The notes beneath the pieces were generated by a model. That model saw only the letters and a program-made list of their open reading frames with translations. It made no database searches and was not told the origin of the DNA. Shown here one piece after another: positions 39,801 through 52,859 of a stretch of 64,000 bases of DNA. Made by a program: the position numbers and the translations under genes. The stretch lies in contig NW_021167080.1 in NCBI RefSeq assembly GCF_003711515.1, positions 3,756,155 to 3,820,154 on the forward strand, written 5' to 3'. The DNA is from Sodiomyces alkalinus F11. Lineage: Eukaryota > Ascomycota > Sordariomycetes > Glomerellales > Plectosphaerellaceae. Each line of letters starts with the position of its first letter. Positions within the stretch are counted from its first letter, which is position 1.

Positions 39801-41513
39801 GAAGACCGGAGAGATAGACGAGAGTCGAGACATTCACCATGTGCTGGAAGTCTCGGATGTTTAAACGGTGGAGGGACGGAGACGGGAGATCTGGGCCACC
39901 ATACAACGTATTTGGCTAGTGTGAACGGTGCGGTTTAACAGGCGACCTTCTCGGCTAGTACGGCTACTTCACTTCCGGTACGCCCAGAGCCCACAGGCCA
40001 TATTGCTCCACCTGGCTCTGCGGCGCCGTCGTAATGCAGGAACATACTGTACCTATGTATGTACAAAGTACATAGGAGAGGGCAAGAAAGGAATTAGTGC
40101 GCCAACAAAACCGTTTGTGTGGCACTATCGGCTTGAGCCGCCAAGACACCCTGCTGTTTTTGGCGGGAAGGGGGCAGTGGCGGCCAATCGCGCGACAGGC
40201 GGGAGTGGGGGAGAAGCGGGGAGGGCGTTTTTCGGCTGTTTTAGTCATATCCGTACACCCTCTAATACAACGACCACGTTCCCTCCTTCCTTCTTCCATT
40301 TAACCAAAAGGAGACAACCGAGCATCCCTCTTCCTTACTATCTCTTATCCCCCTCTCCCGAGTCTCGAATCTTGGTTTTCCCCACGACGATCAACTTACG
40401 AACTACCTAGGTAGGTAACACCTAATTAAGGTACCGAACTTACCCGGAAGGCATGCCTTCCCTCTACCTTAGTCCATTAGGACAAATGAAAGTGTTGGCG
40501 GAAGACTTCGAGCGTGGTACCGTAAGATATTAATATTGCTTGTCGCTGAAAATTTGGTCTGGAGAGCCTAAGATAGATACGCCGTTGCCAATATATGCAC
40601 CCTATACGCTCTGGGCTAGATCCTTGAGCGTACTCGACCCAGGGTCGCGTCTCTGCCCGTAATAAGGAAGCTGAATCTGCATATACGATATATATATATA
40701 TCTGCTATGCAGCTCCATCACACAGTGTAAACCCCTATACTTATCACGCCGGGATTTCCAATATATTGCTCGAATTTAGGCCATCAAGCGCTAAAATTAT
40801 CGTCAAGTTAGCGTCTTGGCCTTGTTCTGTCGAATAATACACTACAGTGCGTACTGTTCTAATCTCCTACCTCTTGCAGGTTGTCTTCCCAATCCGTACA
40901 GGGGTCTGAGCTTCCCTTGATTTTTTTTTCCTTCTTCCCCTTTCTTTCTTTCACCCCCCTCCCCCCCCCTTTTCATCCCCTCACCGATGTATTCGTAGTT
41001 GATCTCTCGATGAAGTGGTGTCTCGAACTCACGTCACTCGCTTAACTTCGATCTCCCGCCTCTTCTTTGCTACCTTATCGCCGTTGCAGCCATTGACGGT
41101 GATCCCGTTTCCTTCTGGTCCTCACTGACGGTCTGGCCTAATATCGCCTTTTCAGCCCTCATCATTCCTTGTTGTGCCTCAGCTTCCTTGATCTCCCATC
41201 CTTCTCTTGGGAGACGCAGGGCTGCCTCGCTCACTCACTTCACTACCTTCTCTCTCTCGCACTCTCTATTTAAGTCAAGGGCAAACAGACCCCGACTCGC
41301 GGGCTTGAATTACTTCTCCCGCCCTTCCCGTACGACGTGTCCTAGACTCGTTTGTCGAACCCCGAGAAACGGCAGGTTTTCAGTTACTCTTTTAACCTTA
41401 ATCTCTAATCTGTTTGCTCCCAAAGAAGCCACAACACACAAGACTGCCCATTGCTTCGTCTATTCCATCGACTTTCGGCCACATCTCTCTACGCCTACAT
41501 CAGGTTCACCGCT
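33803..41513. other. Gene-poor region with one MITE
   Basis: 7.7 kb in which I find no supported gene. Open frames up to 245 codons exist, but none resembles a known family or has convincing exon structure. 39.3-39.8 kb holds the hAT-like MITE. 40.5-40.9 kb is AT-rich with a TATATA run near 40691-40701. From about 40.9 kb the sequence becomes pyrimidine-rich, as expected for the long leader of the GH16 gene. Confidence 0.55.
39309..39763. mobile_element. Non-autonomous hAT-like MITE, 455 bp, with long terminal inverted repeats and 8-bp TSD
   Basis: The element begins GGGACTCAAT and ends ATTGAGTCCC. Its terminal inverted repeats of roughly 95 bp (39309 to about 39403, and about 39669 to 39763) match with mostly C/T and G/A differences. 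It is flanked on both sides by the same 8 bases, TATCTTAA (39301-39308 and 39764-39771). An 8-bp target duplication with short internal non-coding, AT-rich DNA fits a hAT-derived MITE. No transposase frame is inside. The transition-type differences between arms are what repeat-induced point mutation leaves. Confidence 0.85.
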
Positions 41514-43093
41514 ATGGCGGGGGAGTTTCCTAAAGACGCCCAAGGCTTGTACGGCCGCTCTGTCACAGGACCTGCGCCATCAGCAGCAACCACTGCCACC
41601 GCGACCCCTCAGTATCGACCTGGGACACCCACCTCCGAATCCCTTGGCCGCAACCCTTTTGCCGATGGCGTCGAGTCCAGGAGTTCCCACCCACCCGGCC
41701 ATGCCGACGTTCCGAGCAGCGGGACAAATCCCTTTGTGAGCCCGGAAACATCGCGCCCAGCGTCGAGCTACGGTTCTTCCAGCGGCCGCGACGCCAGCCG
41801 GTTCGATGAGGGACCTCAACGGTACTTTCAATCCAGGCGCATTCGCAAGGACGATATCCAGAAGCCCTGGCTGGAGAAAGTCCACCCCAAGGAGAAATGG
41901 GTCACGATTCTGCCTGTCATTGGCATTCTGATCGGTCTGGGTATATCCGGCTTTCTCGTGTGGGACGGTGTTCGCAGCGTCGTCAAGCACAAGTACTGTC
42001 TCGTGCTCGAGGACGACTTCTCCAACGGCCTCAACTCCAACATCTGGACCAAGGAAGTTGAAGTCGGTGGCTTTGGGTATGGATATCCCCTCCCCCACAT
42101 TTGTCGTGTGCGTCGTCTTGATCACTAATACTTGATGCCTGACACAGCAATGGCCAATTCGAATGGACCACAACGAGCGAAGAGAATGTCTTCGTTAGGG
42201 ACTCGAAACTCCACATCCGTGCCACCCTAACCGACTCGTCGCTGATCGAACACGATACCGTCATCGACCTGCTCGAAGATGGTACCTGCACGTCCGACAT
42301 AGTCTCCAACTGTGTTACGGCCACCAACACGACCTCCGGTAATGCCACCATTGTCCAGCCCGCTAGGTCTGGCCGTATACACACCAAGAAGGGCGCCCGG
42401 ATCAAGTACGGCCGTGTTGAAGTCACCGCCAAGATGCCCCGGGGTGACTGGCTTTGGCCCGCTATTTGGATGCTTCCCGAGCGCGATACCTATGGTCCCT
42501 GGCCCGCGTCTGGCGAGATCGATATCCTCGAATCTCGCGGCAACGACTGGCGATATGACCAGGGCGGCAACGACATTGCCTCGTCCGCACTGCACTGGGG
42601 TCCTGACCCCGGCAATGACGCCTGGTGGCGCACCAACAATAAGCGGCAGGCTCTCAAGACGACCTATTCGGCCGGCTTCAACACCTTCGGCCTCGAGTGG
42701 TCCCAGAAGTACCTCTTTACGTATATCAACAGCCGACTGCTCCAGGTGCTCTACACCAACTTCAACGAACCCATGTGGAGACGGGGTAACTTCCCCGAAG
42801 CCAATGCCAACGGCACACGCCTGAACAACATTTGGTCCCAGACCGGCCGCAGCAACACTCCCTTTGACCACCCCTTCTATCTGATTCTCAATGTGGCCGT
42901 CGGCGGTACGAACGGCTGGTTCGAGGACGGAAGGTCTGACAAGCCCTGGTTGAACGGCTCCCCCAACGCGAAGAAGGACTTTTGGGAGCACCGGGAAGAC
43001 TTCATCCCCACCTGGACTCAGCCTGAGATGGAAGTCAGCAAGGTGATGATGTGGCAGCAATGTAACGGTGACGAGGAGCTCGAGGAATTGTGA
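41514..43093 (+). CDS. Membrane-anchored GH16 glucanase/transglycosylase-like protein
   Basis: A family 16 glycoside hydrolase acting on beta-glucan, probably at the cell surface or in the secretory pathway. Exons are 41514-42076 and 42148-43093 (502 aa). About 128 cytosolic, Pro/Ser-rich residues come first, then one membrane helix at about 129-150 (WVTILPVIGILIGLGISGFLVW), giving a type II topology. The catalytic lumenal domain follows, with the GH16 signature GEIDILESRG near residue 309 and WPAIWMLP just before it. Several N-X-S/T sequons (NTTSG, NATIV, NGTRL) are present. There is no cleavable signal peptide. Substrate preference cannot be read from the sequence. The ATG at 41514 opens the tail; a long pyrimidine-rich leader precedes it. 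Confidence 0.88.
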
Positions 43094-43604
43094 GCAGAGC
43101 TTTGTCACCCAAGTGATCAGTACGTCCCCAAGAGGGGGGTGGGGTTGCATAGACATGTCTCCCTCTCGCGCCGACTACCATGTAATACCTAGATTGAATG
43201 TCTTGGAGACTTTTGATTGGATGGATAAGGGTTAGTTAGTCTGGCGTTTTGGCCTCTTTCTGTCCTTTTTTTTTTTTTTTCATTTTTTTTTGTGTATATA
43301 AATCCATCTTATGTGGATTGCTGCTCTTTTCTTGGTCTGGTATCTTAGACCTAGACACACCAGAAGAAAAAAGCAACGTGGTTTTATCTGAAGTGAATCA
43401 CTAGGCATCTAGGGGTGTAACAGGTGGAGGTTCGTGTTTTGAATCCCAGCCTTCCGTTTGCCCTAGATCGCTAAGTAATCATTATTCTTACCTTACTTCG
43501 TATATCGTACCTGTCTGTACATAAGGTACCTTAGGCGCCGTCAAGTCACCGTCGTCTCAGGACGCGCTAGGCTGCAATGACTCGCCTGAATCAGATGTTG
43601 TTTG

Positions 43605-43936
43605 ATTCTCTTTTGGTGTAGTAGTACGTTTTTGAGTGTGATAGTTATAAGCCCGGGAGGAATACGCTAGTGTATTCCTGGAACTTCCCCTGCTAAGACC
43701 ACCCGTTCGAAACCTAGCCGAGGAGATGCCTTAAATGAGCTTTGGTGCCCTAGAAGACCGCTTATATAAAATAAGCCGTGTCGATGCAAGTGTGTTTCCG
43801 GTCAGCCTTTAAGCACGAAGATCGTCCTTATACAGGCTGGGGGGTGTGTTGTGTTGAACTATATACCTTAAGAAGTACCTACACATTAGAGAATTCTCTT
43901 TTGGTGTAGTAGTACGTTTTTGAGTGTGACAGTTAT
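43605..43936 (+). repeat. tRNA-like (SINE-type) sequence with a 44-bp direct repeat of its 5' half
   Basis: A 44-bp segment at 43605-43648 recurs at 43893-43936 with one T/C difference. It begins CTCTTTTGGTGTAGTAGTA, resembling a tRNA 5' half with an A box. Downstream in the first copy lies GTTCGAAACC (about 43709-43718), a B-box match, followed by GAGGAGA, which can pair with TCTCTTT as an acceptor stem. A perfect 7-bp hairpin (GGAATAC/GTATTCC) lies between. The tRNA fold is imperfect because the T stem does not pair, so this is not called a functional tRNA. Confidence 0.5.
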
Positions 43937-46900
43937 GATTGAGCGGCTGAGCGGCATCCACTTCCACTCAGACCACATGGGTCGTGGTAATGGCAGGCGG
44001 AGGGCTCCAAGGGGAGGCGTGTCCCTTAACCAGGCTCACGGTATCGCGGAGTATACCGAGGTGTCCGTGTACAACGTAGTGGAAATTAATATGTGCTTGG
44101 CGAAGCTGACAGCGGGGGTTCGCGGTGACCCAATTCAGTATAGTCGGCCCACTGAGAAACGGTCTGTTCTGTTAGCCGAGAAGACGCGTATGGTATCGGT
44201 ATATGGGCGCGTGTATTACGTTGTATCTGGATCCATATCTGTGTTTGCTTCTCGCATTCGCATCTCGCATCTCATTTTACGACGTAGGTAGACGACAAAC
44301 AGGAGACTTTTGCGATGATATCATTGCCTTATCGGTAAACGGGGGAACTAAGGTAGCCGGCCAATAAACAAACCCGAGGAGATATCGCGTGCCATTCCCT
44401 TGGGTACCGAGTAGTTCGTCAGCGGTCGGCTTCTGGATTGTACGAAATGAGGATACATGCGTACAACGTGCTAGGTACCTTAAGCTTAAGGCGCCCTGTG
44501 TATTTCCACCAGAGTGGCGTGTGCCCACGTGGAAGTGGGAAAGGGCTTAATACTTTGTACCCTCTCTGACCTATTTCTCCCTAAAAGACGGTTATCTCCA
44601 TTGGCGAAAGAAAAACACAGGCACTCCGTATTCTACATGTTACAGAGGGAGGTAGGAACCTCGGACATTGGGAGTACACGCCACATCGCGGATAGACGGA
44701 GTGGAGAGTTTCACGAGCGTAGGGCCAAGGATCGTATCCGTTCGATATAAATGCGGTCACCGGTTGACTGCATTATCTATCCGCTGGAGTTATATTGTGA
44801 TGAGATTGTGATAGACGCACGGAGTGAATTGGCTTGTTGCGCCTCGAGGGTGGGATATGTGATATCCAAGCACGTGCGGGAAATGGCGCTTTGGCTTTCC
44901 AGCGAGGCAAAAAGCTTGTGGGCGATACGTCGTGTAAATTTTAAGATTCTCGCGCCGTTGCTGATACATATTTATTTCGGCGGAGTGAGACATTGGCAGC
45001 ATGGGCGATTGGGGTCACGCTACGGAGGTAAATAAAGTACGAATAGAAAGAACCTTTAGGGCGGTTTACGCTCCAGGCCGGTTTCTTCGTTTTCTTCACC
45101 TGATTGTGCCCTAATACTTGGCGGCAAGCATCCGATGGGGTGCGCGGCTGAAGAGCGCGAAGTTCGAAGGCGGAGTACTCGGAACCTAAGGTATATACAT
45201 TGTATACTTATATACCTTACCTTGCAATATAGCTACCTTATTCTTCTCTTTGATCGCCGAAAGACACTTCTACCCTGATGATATACGTTGTACAAAGTAG
45301 AAGGTCACCAGAAGGCCCGTGTGTCCGTGACACCGGATAACTCGATGGGTCGGGACCCGACCAAGATGATAACGCTGGATCTTGTCCGGGATCGGTAAGA
45401 TGAAGAGAGAAATTCAGATGCTGAGGCGTTATTTGACAGCCAACAGCGGGTGGATGGAAGGCAGGGCGATGATCTGGGACGGCTTGGCGGTGATGGACAG
45501 ATGACCTAATTACCGTTCTTGCAGATCCGGCTGCCTCCCGGTTCCACCTACACGTGTACAACGTAAAGGCACCTTGGTACGCTTTCTCGAAGTAACAAGG
45601 TAGGGCCCCCACGTTGCGCAGGGACAATCTTCAGTTTTTACTTCAGTCCGTGTTTTTGATATCACGTCCGGTTGTCTCAAATAAACCGGTGAGAACCATG
45701 ACATAAGGCTTGACGCGTATCAGGCTAGGTAGTGGAACTAGTTTTTCTTTTGAGAGAAACCACGGGAGATTTCCGCTCCCTCGATAAAATTTAGATGTCC
45801 GAGTTTCACTTTGCGCCGTTCTGTGTTGGACGTTCCCCTTGGGTTTGTAATGTGGCATTTTTATTCATATGAAAAATCCACGGAGCAGGGCACACGACTA
45901 ACTATCAGATTAATAAAGGGCCATGAACTACTTGGGTCTTTTTTTTCGGCCCATGAATAACGAGATGCGTGAATACTACACTACCTACCTACCTTACCTA
46001 TTTATGCCCAGCCTCCGCCCAGATCCCGCATGGCTGAGGCAATTAATTTGAAGAAATGACATGAGAGCTAAAAGCCCTTGAGCCGTTTCGGCATGGTCCT
46101 CGCTCTGAACGCACCAATAACTCAAACGGGCTTCGATTCTAAAGCACACTGTCGGTACCCCTTTTAGGTGTAGTGAGAAGCGGAAGCTGGATTTCTCCGC
46201 CTTTGGCTCACATCTTCCAGGTGTCATGAGAATGATAATACGAAAGTAAAGCCAGCTAGCCAGACAGCTAAACTGCGCCCGGCGAGAGAGGCTTCCCTAG
46301 ATTTCTTTGGACATCGTTATCGAATCGGTGTACTACATACCGAATTGCGTCTTGGAACATAATCGCGGTCTTTATGACAAACAGGGCTGTGATCATAGGG
46401 CCCATAAGGCTGAGATGTGAGGACTCGAACATTAGTAGGTAGTATTCGATGAATCTATTAGCGCAAGAGACGATCAGCAAGGTTATGAGTTCACGAAGAA
46501 TGAAGTAATTACGTTCTACTTTGCAAGGATTCCTGGATACGATGATACACACTAAGGTACTGGATTGATCCCTCGGTACCGGAGTTGATGTTGAGCGGAC
46601 CGCCCCATTCGTGTTCGTAGAGAGTCTTGCAGCGCCTCCTATGGTCCTGTGCTCTCATTGACCGCCTGCGGAACCGTTCCTCGATACGCTGGAGCAGTAA
46701 TAAGCCATTCACATATTCGTAAAATGCATAGGTAGCCTACCTATCCATCCGCGTTGTCCAAAGGCAACTCTAAAATAGAGAACTCGGACGGCAAAGTGAG
46801 GAACGGGCAACCGTTTTTGAGTGGCCCCTGCAATGTGGGTCTTTTCTTATTCGGCTAGGGCCTCGCCAGACATGGCAGGCAGGAACGATTGCCAAGAGAC

Positions 46901-47567
46901 TAATTTCTCTAGGCGAAGAAGAGGGCGAGGCGGGAGAATACGGAAAATAGAAGACCCCTGTTAAAGGCCAATTGGAGTTACATATAGCGGGTTCAGGTAC
47001 CACGTTCGAACCAGGGATATACATAACGGATACCTAGGTACACAGAGGGCGACAAGTCGGACGGAAAAGAAACGGAGTGATAAAAGTGCCTAGAAAAGAA
47101 AGAAAGACACAGAAACCAAAAAGGGAGACCAAGAATAAGGAAAGTTTAGTTGCTTTCTTTTCAATATATGGACTTGCGTAATACGAATACATTGTACTTT
47201 ATTTTGGGTCTCTTGACCACACGCCCTTCCTCCCTTTTTCACACGCCCCGTTCCCCTGAACGGCATCCACTCTACAACCCCCCTTCTCTCCTTCCCTTGT
47301 CATCCATCGTATCCAGGCCCTGCCTCGCTCAGGGAAGCAGCGCGTCGTTTCGAATCCAATAGTGTATCTCAGCTCACACTATGCAATATATTTCGTACCT
47401 GGCACATCCAAAACGGACGAAGTAATACATAGTAGACAATAGGACTGATAAGGTAGATTCGGTATCCTGTAAGGACACTCGTCAGCGGTACCTTACCTTT
47501 CCTGGTTCATGCCAGTTATCGACTCTTCGTATAGGTACGTTGTATTGCTTGGTCTCTGTCTACACGT

Positions 47568-47592
47568 GTACAACGTACAACGTACAACGTAC
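47568..47592. repeat. Tandem GTACAAC heptamer array
   Basis: Three consecutive GTACAAC units followed by GTAC. The same palindromic GTACAACGTAC core occurs singly in other intergenic regions (about 44070, 44460, 45550, 57853). Confidence 0.7.
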
Positions 47593-48882
47593 GGTACGGC
47601 ATGGTTTTCCGAGCTGGGAGCTGGGCAGCGGAAAGGCGGCTCGTGCTCTGGACTCCTGTCGATCCTCTTTCCTCCTCTGCCTCCCCCCTGTCCCCCCTGT
47701 CCCCTCTCCTCCGTTATCCTTTGATCGCTCTTCTTGATGGGCAAGGCCTCAAGAAAGAAGATATCGTCGTCGCCCTCGCCGGCTGCAAGACAATTGACAA
47801 AAGCCTTCACTATTCCTGGAAATCATTCGCTCGTTCGCTTTGTTTCTTTAAATCTATTTCGTACCTCGCTGCCCTTTGTCTCAACTTGCCGACTGCGATC
47901 GACATATCCTGAATAGCAAAACGCTGCCGAGACCCGGACAACAGAAGCAGAAGCCGTTTTGCACTAATTACAACGTTTATCGAGCGAACTCCGCCACTTA
48001 GCGTCGACCCAGCCTACTGGGGACTTCAGCTTGGGCCCAACCGTCGTCTGCAGCGGACTATCACTGCCAGGGTAAGCCCTGCTTCATCTTCCCCATCGGC
48101 CATGATGTTATCATCTTCGTTGTAGACCTTAGCCGGTCTGGCTTTGGCTTGGCGGCTCTATTAGCTTCCTTGCTGGCGGGCCTGTCGCCAAAGATGCCAC
48201 TCACACCCCCCCCCCCTTCTTCTTCGAATCCGCTGCCTCCCACTCAACTACTGTGGCCCTTTTCAACGCGTTCCATTTCGCCCTTCGGTTTTGTTTTTTC
48301 TTTCCCTTTTCTTCCCCGCTACCAGCCCTTCACTCGCTCAATATCTGACCCAGTTCTTTCGCTTTTGCTCTTGTTTTTATTTTCTAATTATTTTCTTATC
48401 CTAACCGGGCCTCGACTCTTCATTCCACGGACGAGCAAACTGACATTGGGCTCCAGTAACAGGCACTCCTACTGGGAAGCCTTCGACCCCTTCCTCGCGC
48501 CACGACGACTGATACTCGGTTCCTCTGCCTATTCAGACAATCAGAGAGTCGCCCACGTTAATATAATCACATCTGTTGGACGTAATCGGCGCCCTTTCAC
48601 TCGTTCTCCCAGTATTCTCTGCTTACGTTCGCTCCCCCATCCGCTCATCTCAACGTCGGATCCCCAGTCGCGCCAGCCTCGCCAACATTAAGATTCGGCA
48701 CCGACCCATTGATCCAGCAGCGAAACACCTTAGCGTCTTGGGACACCCTGTTCACTCGTTTATTATTAGTCTAGGATATCTGGGACATATTCTTCCTCTG
48801 TCTCGTTGACAGGTCCGACGCGGAACGAACCGCTTCGTTTGCGCCTGCCTGGCTACACCCTCCCCGACACAGACTCGGCAAG

Positions 48883-51661
48883 ATGGGTTTCAAAAGCTAT
48901 TTCAAAGCCTCACCCGAGGCCGCAGCCCCGGCGGGATCCCAATCGAAGACCATGTCAGAAAAACCCCCAGATCGCATGGGCCGGAACGATATGGAGCTGC
49001 AACCTCCTACCCCAAGATACAGCTCTCGCCGACAGTCCCTTTCCGGCCGTTCAACAAGATCCCTTGGCAGCTCCATGTTTCTGGATGACATTAAACACGA
49101 AGTCATGGTTAATTACCTGTACCAGCAGCAATGCTCTCACCTCTGGGTCAGCGATGGCTCTGGCGAAGTCGAGGGTGTTCTGTTGCGTAAAATGAGGGGC
49201 ACCTACATGGCTTGCCCGCCGGCTCTTGCCAATTCCCCCTTTGGCCGCGCCGCTGCTGCTCTCAACGTCCAGGTACGTCCCTTTCAAACCGCTTGCATAA
49301 GGTAGTGGCCTCCTCGCGACTAACGGACCTCCCTAGTGCGCCATGACCGTCAACTCCCGAGTCATCAAGACGTTCCTGCAATGGCAGCCCGACGCGGTGG
49401 ACGTCCCCTTGATGAATGGTCTCCGTGTTCAGATTTTACCTACCATCGAAGATCTGGCCCGTGCCAGGAAGCATCAGTTTGCCGCCTTTGTCGCCTCGGA
49501 AGGCCTCCTCATTGTTTGGGACGACGATGCCCTTCACCTGGTCCCGCGCGCCAAAGCTATCGAGTCTGAGCTCATGCAGCTCGTGTGGAACTCGGGCAAC
49601 GAAGAGGAGGATGGCGAGGAGAAGAAAGGCCCCGCAGTGGCCGAGTACGAGGTCGACGAGGAGAGCGGCGAGATTAAACCCGAAAACCGGCCCGTTCATC
49701 TCTTGAATACCATCCTTGTCACCTTCACTCTCATCCTCGTCACCGTCACCCTCGGAGCCGCCTGGAGGCAACTGGCTCTCCAGACAACCGTCGACGGCGA
49801 GTTCACCCGCTTGGCTCTGGTTGCTCTCTTCCCGCTCCAGATCTTCTTCACCCTCTTCTTCGCCCAGGTCATCGTCGGTTGCCTGGCCCAGATCTTCGGC
49901 CCCATTCGTCAATTGACCATAAACTCCAAATTCTTCTCGGCCCGCCCGCCTCCTCGGCTCCGAGGAGACGTGCTGCCACACCTCACCGTCCAATGCCCCG
50001 TCTACAAGGAGGGCCTCCAGGGTGTCATCGCTCCGACCGTGAAATCCATCAAGCAGGCCATGTCGACCTATGAGCTCCAGGGCGGCTCTGCCAACATGTT
50101 CGTCAACGACGACGGTCTCCAGCTTCTCTCGGAGGAAGACCGCCGCGCTCGCATTGAGTTCTACGCTGACCACAACATCGGCTGGGTTGCCCGGCCGAAA
50201 CACGGCGTGGATGGTTTCATCCGAGGTGGCAAATTCAAGAAGGCTTCGAACATGAACTACGCTCTGATGCTCTCCTGTCTCGTGGAGGAAAAGCTGCAGG
50301 TTATTGAGCGCCACCCCGAGTGGACCCAACACGACGAGGCGCTGGCCTACGAGGAAGCTCTGAAGGAAGCCCTCAAGGAGAATCCCAAGGCTTGGGCTGA
50401 CGGCAACATTCGCGTAGGCGATTACATCCTCATCATTGACTCGGACACTCGGATTCCCGCCGACTGTCTCCTCGATGCTGTATCCGAGATGGAGCAGTCA
50501 CCGGAGGTTGGTATCTTGCAGTTCTCTTCTGGCGTTATGCAGGTCACCAACAGCTATTTCGAAAACGGAATCACCTTCTTCACCAACCTCATCTACACGG
50601 CCATCCGTTACACTGTTGCCAACGGTGACGTCGCTCCTTTCGTCGGCCACAATGCCATCCTGCGATGGAGCGCCATCCAGCAGGTCGGCTACGTCGACCA
50701 CGACGGGTACGAGAAGTTCTGGTCCGAATCGCACGTGTCTGAGGATTTCGACATGTCCCTCCGTCTTCAGTGCAATGGCTACACCATCCGATTGTCGGCA
50801 TGGGCCAACGACGGTTTCAAGGAAGGCGTGTCTCTTACCGTGTACGATGAACTGGCTCGGTGGGAGAAGTACGCATATGGATGCAACGAACTGCTCTTTA
50901 ACCCGATCCGCACCTGGCTTTGGCGCGGGCCCTTCACTCCGTTGTTCCGCAGGTTCCTCTTCAGCAACATCCGCTTCACCTCGAAGATCACCATCGTCTC
51001 GTATATCGGCACATATTATGCTATCGGCGCTGCGTGGATCATGACGTCCGTCAACTATTTCCTCATAGGCTGGTTCAACGGTTATCTCGACCAATACTAC
51101 ATCGACTCGTGGAGGGTGTGGTTCTCCATTGTCATCGTCTTCAACGGTCTTGGCAACGTCTCCCTGGCCGTCATGCGGTATCGCATCGGCGAAAGGGGCC
51201 TGCTGAAGTCCCTTTTCGAGAACTTTATGTGGATGTTCATGCTAGCCATTTTCTTCGGTGGTCTCAGCCTGCATATCAGCCAGGCCCTGCTGGCGCATAT
51301 GTTCGAAATCAACATGACGTGGGGTGCGACGTCAAAAGAGGCCGAATTCTCGAATTTCTTCATCGAAGTACCCAAAGTGTTGAAGAAGGTGAGTCTCTCC
51401 TTGACCCCGGCGGCGTTCCGACGGGCCCAGGGCTCGCATTTGGTGATTCTAGAGCACTAACGTTGAACTTAGTTCAAATTCTCCATGATGTTTTCGCTCA
51501 TCTTCATCGTCGGCATGATCATTTTGGCTGTTGCGCCTTTCGTTCCCCATGCCTGGCGAATCCAGGATTTCGTGGCTATCCTGCCCATGTCCATGGTCGC
51601 TGGCAGCCACTTCCTGCTCCCCATCGCCCTTAATCCCGCCCTCATGACCTTCTCGTGGTAA
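48883..51661 (+). CDS. Polytopic fungal GT2 glycosyltransferase (Gt2-type, chitin/cellulose/hyaluronan synthase-like)
   Basis: Processive-type family 2 glycosyltransferase of the plasma membrane. Fungal orthologues of this type have been reported as needed for hyphal growth on surfaces and for plant infection. Exons are 48883-49272, 49337-51388 and 51473-51661 (876 aa). A cytosolic N-terminus of about 250 residues precedes two membrane helices (about 252-275 and 288-315). The GT2 domain has VQCPVYKEG, a DSDT metal site near residue 498, SEDFDMSLRLQ near 599 and RWEKYAYG near 639, the last corresponding to the (Q/R)xxRW position. Four or more helices follow, with the last in the short third exon (MMFSLIFIVGMIILAVAPF). 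The polysaccharide product is not known from sequence. Confidence 0.9.
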
Positions 51662-52859
51662 ACGTCGGCTATCATTACATTCTTTTACCGAGTGTCCCGT
51701 CATACTCTTCTTTTTGATCAGCTTTCATAATTTCCTTTCTTTTTCGCCGTTTGCGCGAATCTTCGCCTACACGTCACGGATATGTGTGTAACCGCACGAT
51801 ATATATAGACTTTGGACATTCGAGGAGCTTGTCTGCGGAGGTCACCAAGATTCCCGACTTGGGCCTTGCGAGCAGGCATGACGGCATGAAGCGGAAATGT
51901 CGTGCGGCCTACCTATTTGCGCGACCTGTTCGGGCGTATATATGACAGTACGCGGATTGGGCCTCTATTTAAAGATTTCCTTTACCACGAGGAGCTCGGG
52001 GGGAGCTGGAGTTAAGGGGTTTGGGGTTCAGAATACGGATAACTTGCCCGCTGATAGCCTAGGATATAGGGGTTGTGAGCTATGCTGCCGAGGCAAACAA
52101 GGGTGGACTCGAGAAATTCGGTCCTCACCCCAGCCAGCTGTAATGTCTTTTTGTTCACTGGCAGGCAAGGTAGAATGCAGGAAACATAATGACAACAGAG
52201 ATCGCACGTACTTCCACATATACTTGGCATTAATCGCATGTGTTATTTGGTCAGCATGTCGTGTCAGCATGACTGTCAAAGGCTTGCCCGTTTGACTCCG
52301 TTCTTTTGCCTCATCACCAGGAGATGGACAGGATCGGCCATTACAATCTTAGGAGTATGAAAAGCTGTTTGACTCGAGTTAAGTGATTCTGGACGGCTCC
52401 AGTCAAGGAAAGGAAGAAAAGAAAGAAGAAAAAAAGCGTGTTCCTAACCACCTGTCTATGCTAAAACGCCTCTATAACCAGACTTTTTCTTGTGCCTTCT
52501 TCTTCGTCGTCTCTGTCTACAGCTCTGTCTATACCATCGCCCAAGGCTCATGCATCCAGGCGACCCTTCAGACCCAAGGCCAACAAGGGAAATGACATTA
52601 TGCCTCCCCTAACTCGTCATTCAAATCATCACACGCGGCAACTCTCCAGGGTCAAATCTCACTGTCCGAAGGAAAGAGCAAAACGACAAAAGACCATCCC
52701 GCATGAAATCACAAGATCCGCCCTCGGTTGGCCCATGTTTGGCCCAAGGTATCTTTCCCATTCAGAAAGGAAGGGGTAAAGAGAAATGGAAAAGAAGAAA
52801 AGGCGAGCCTTTAGGACAAAGGAAACATGTGACTTTGTCTCTTTCTTCTCTCTTCTTCT
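51662..52859. other. Convergent 3' intergenic region
   Basis: 1.2 kb between the stop codons of the GT2 gene and the New1/Elf1-type gene. No supported gene; includes both 3' UTRs. Confidence 0.6.

Larger units (their letters stand above)
43094..48882. other. Gene-poor region with tRNA-like repeat and palindromic motifs
   Basis: 5.8 kb without a supported gene. It contains a duplicated tRNA-like segment (43605-43936), repeated GTACAACGTAC palindromes (near 44070, 44460, 45550 and 47565), and TACCTTA-type motifs. From about 47.9 kb the sequence is pyrimidine-rich and may include the leader of the GT2 gene. Confidence 0.55.

Noticed and set aside
43605..43727. A functional tRNA gene
   Set aside because: An A box, B box and acceptor stem can be suggested, but the T stem does not pair and the length is too great for a simple tRNA; kept only as a tRNA-like repeat.
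48149..48691. 180-codon frame before the GT2 gene
   Set aside because: Starts at a non-ATG codon and reads through the pyrimidine-rich leader, giving Pro/Ser/Phe-rich nonsense.
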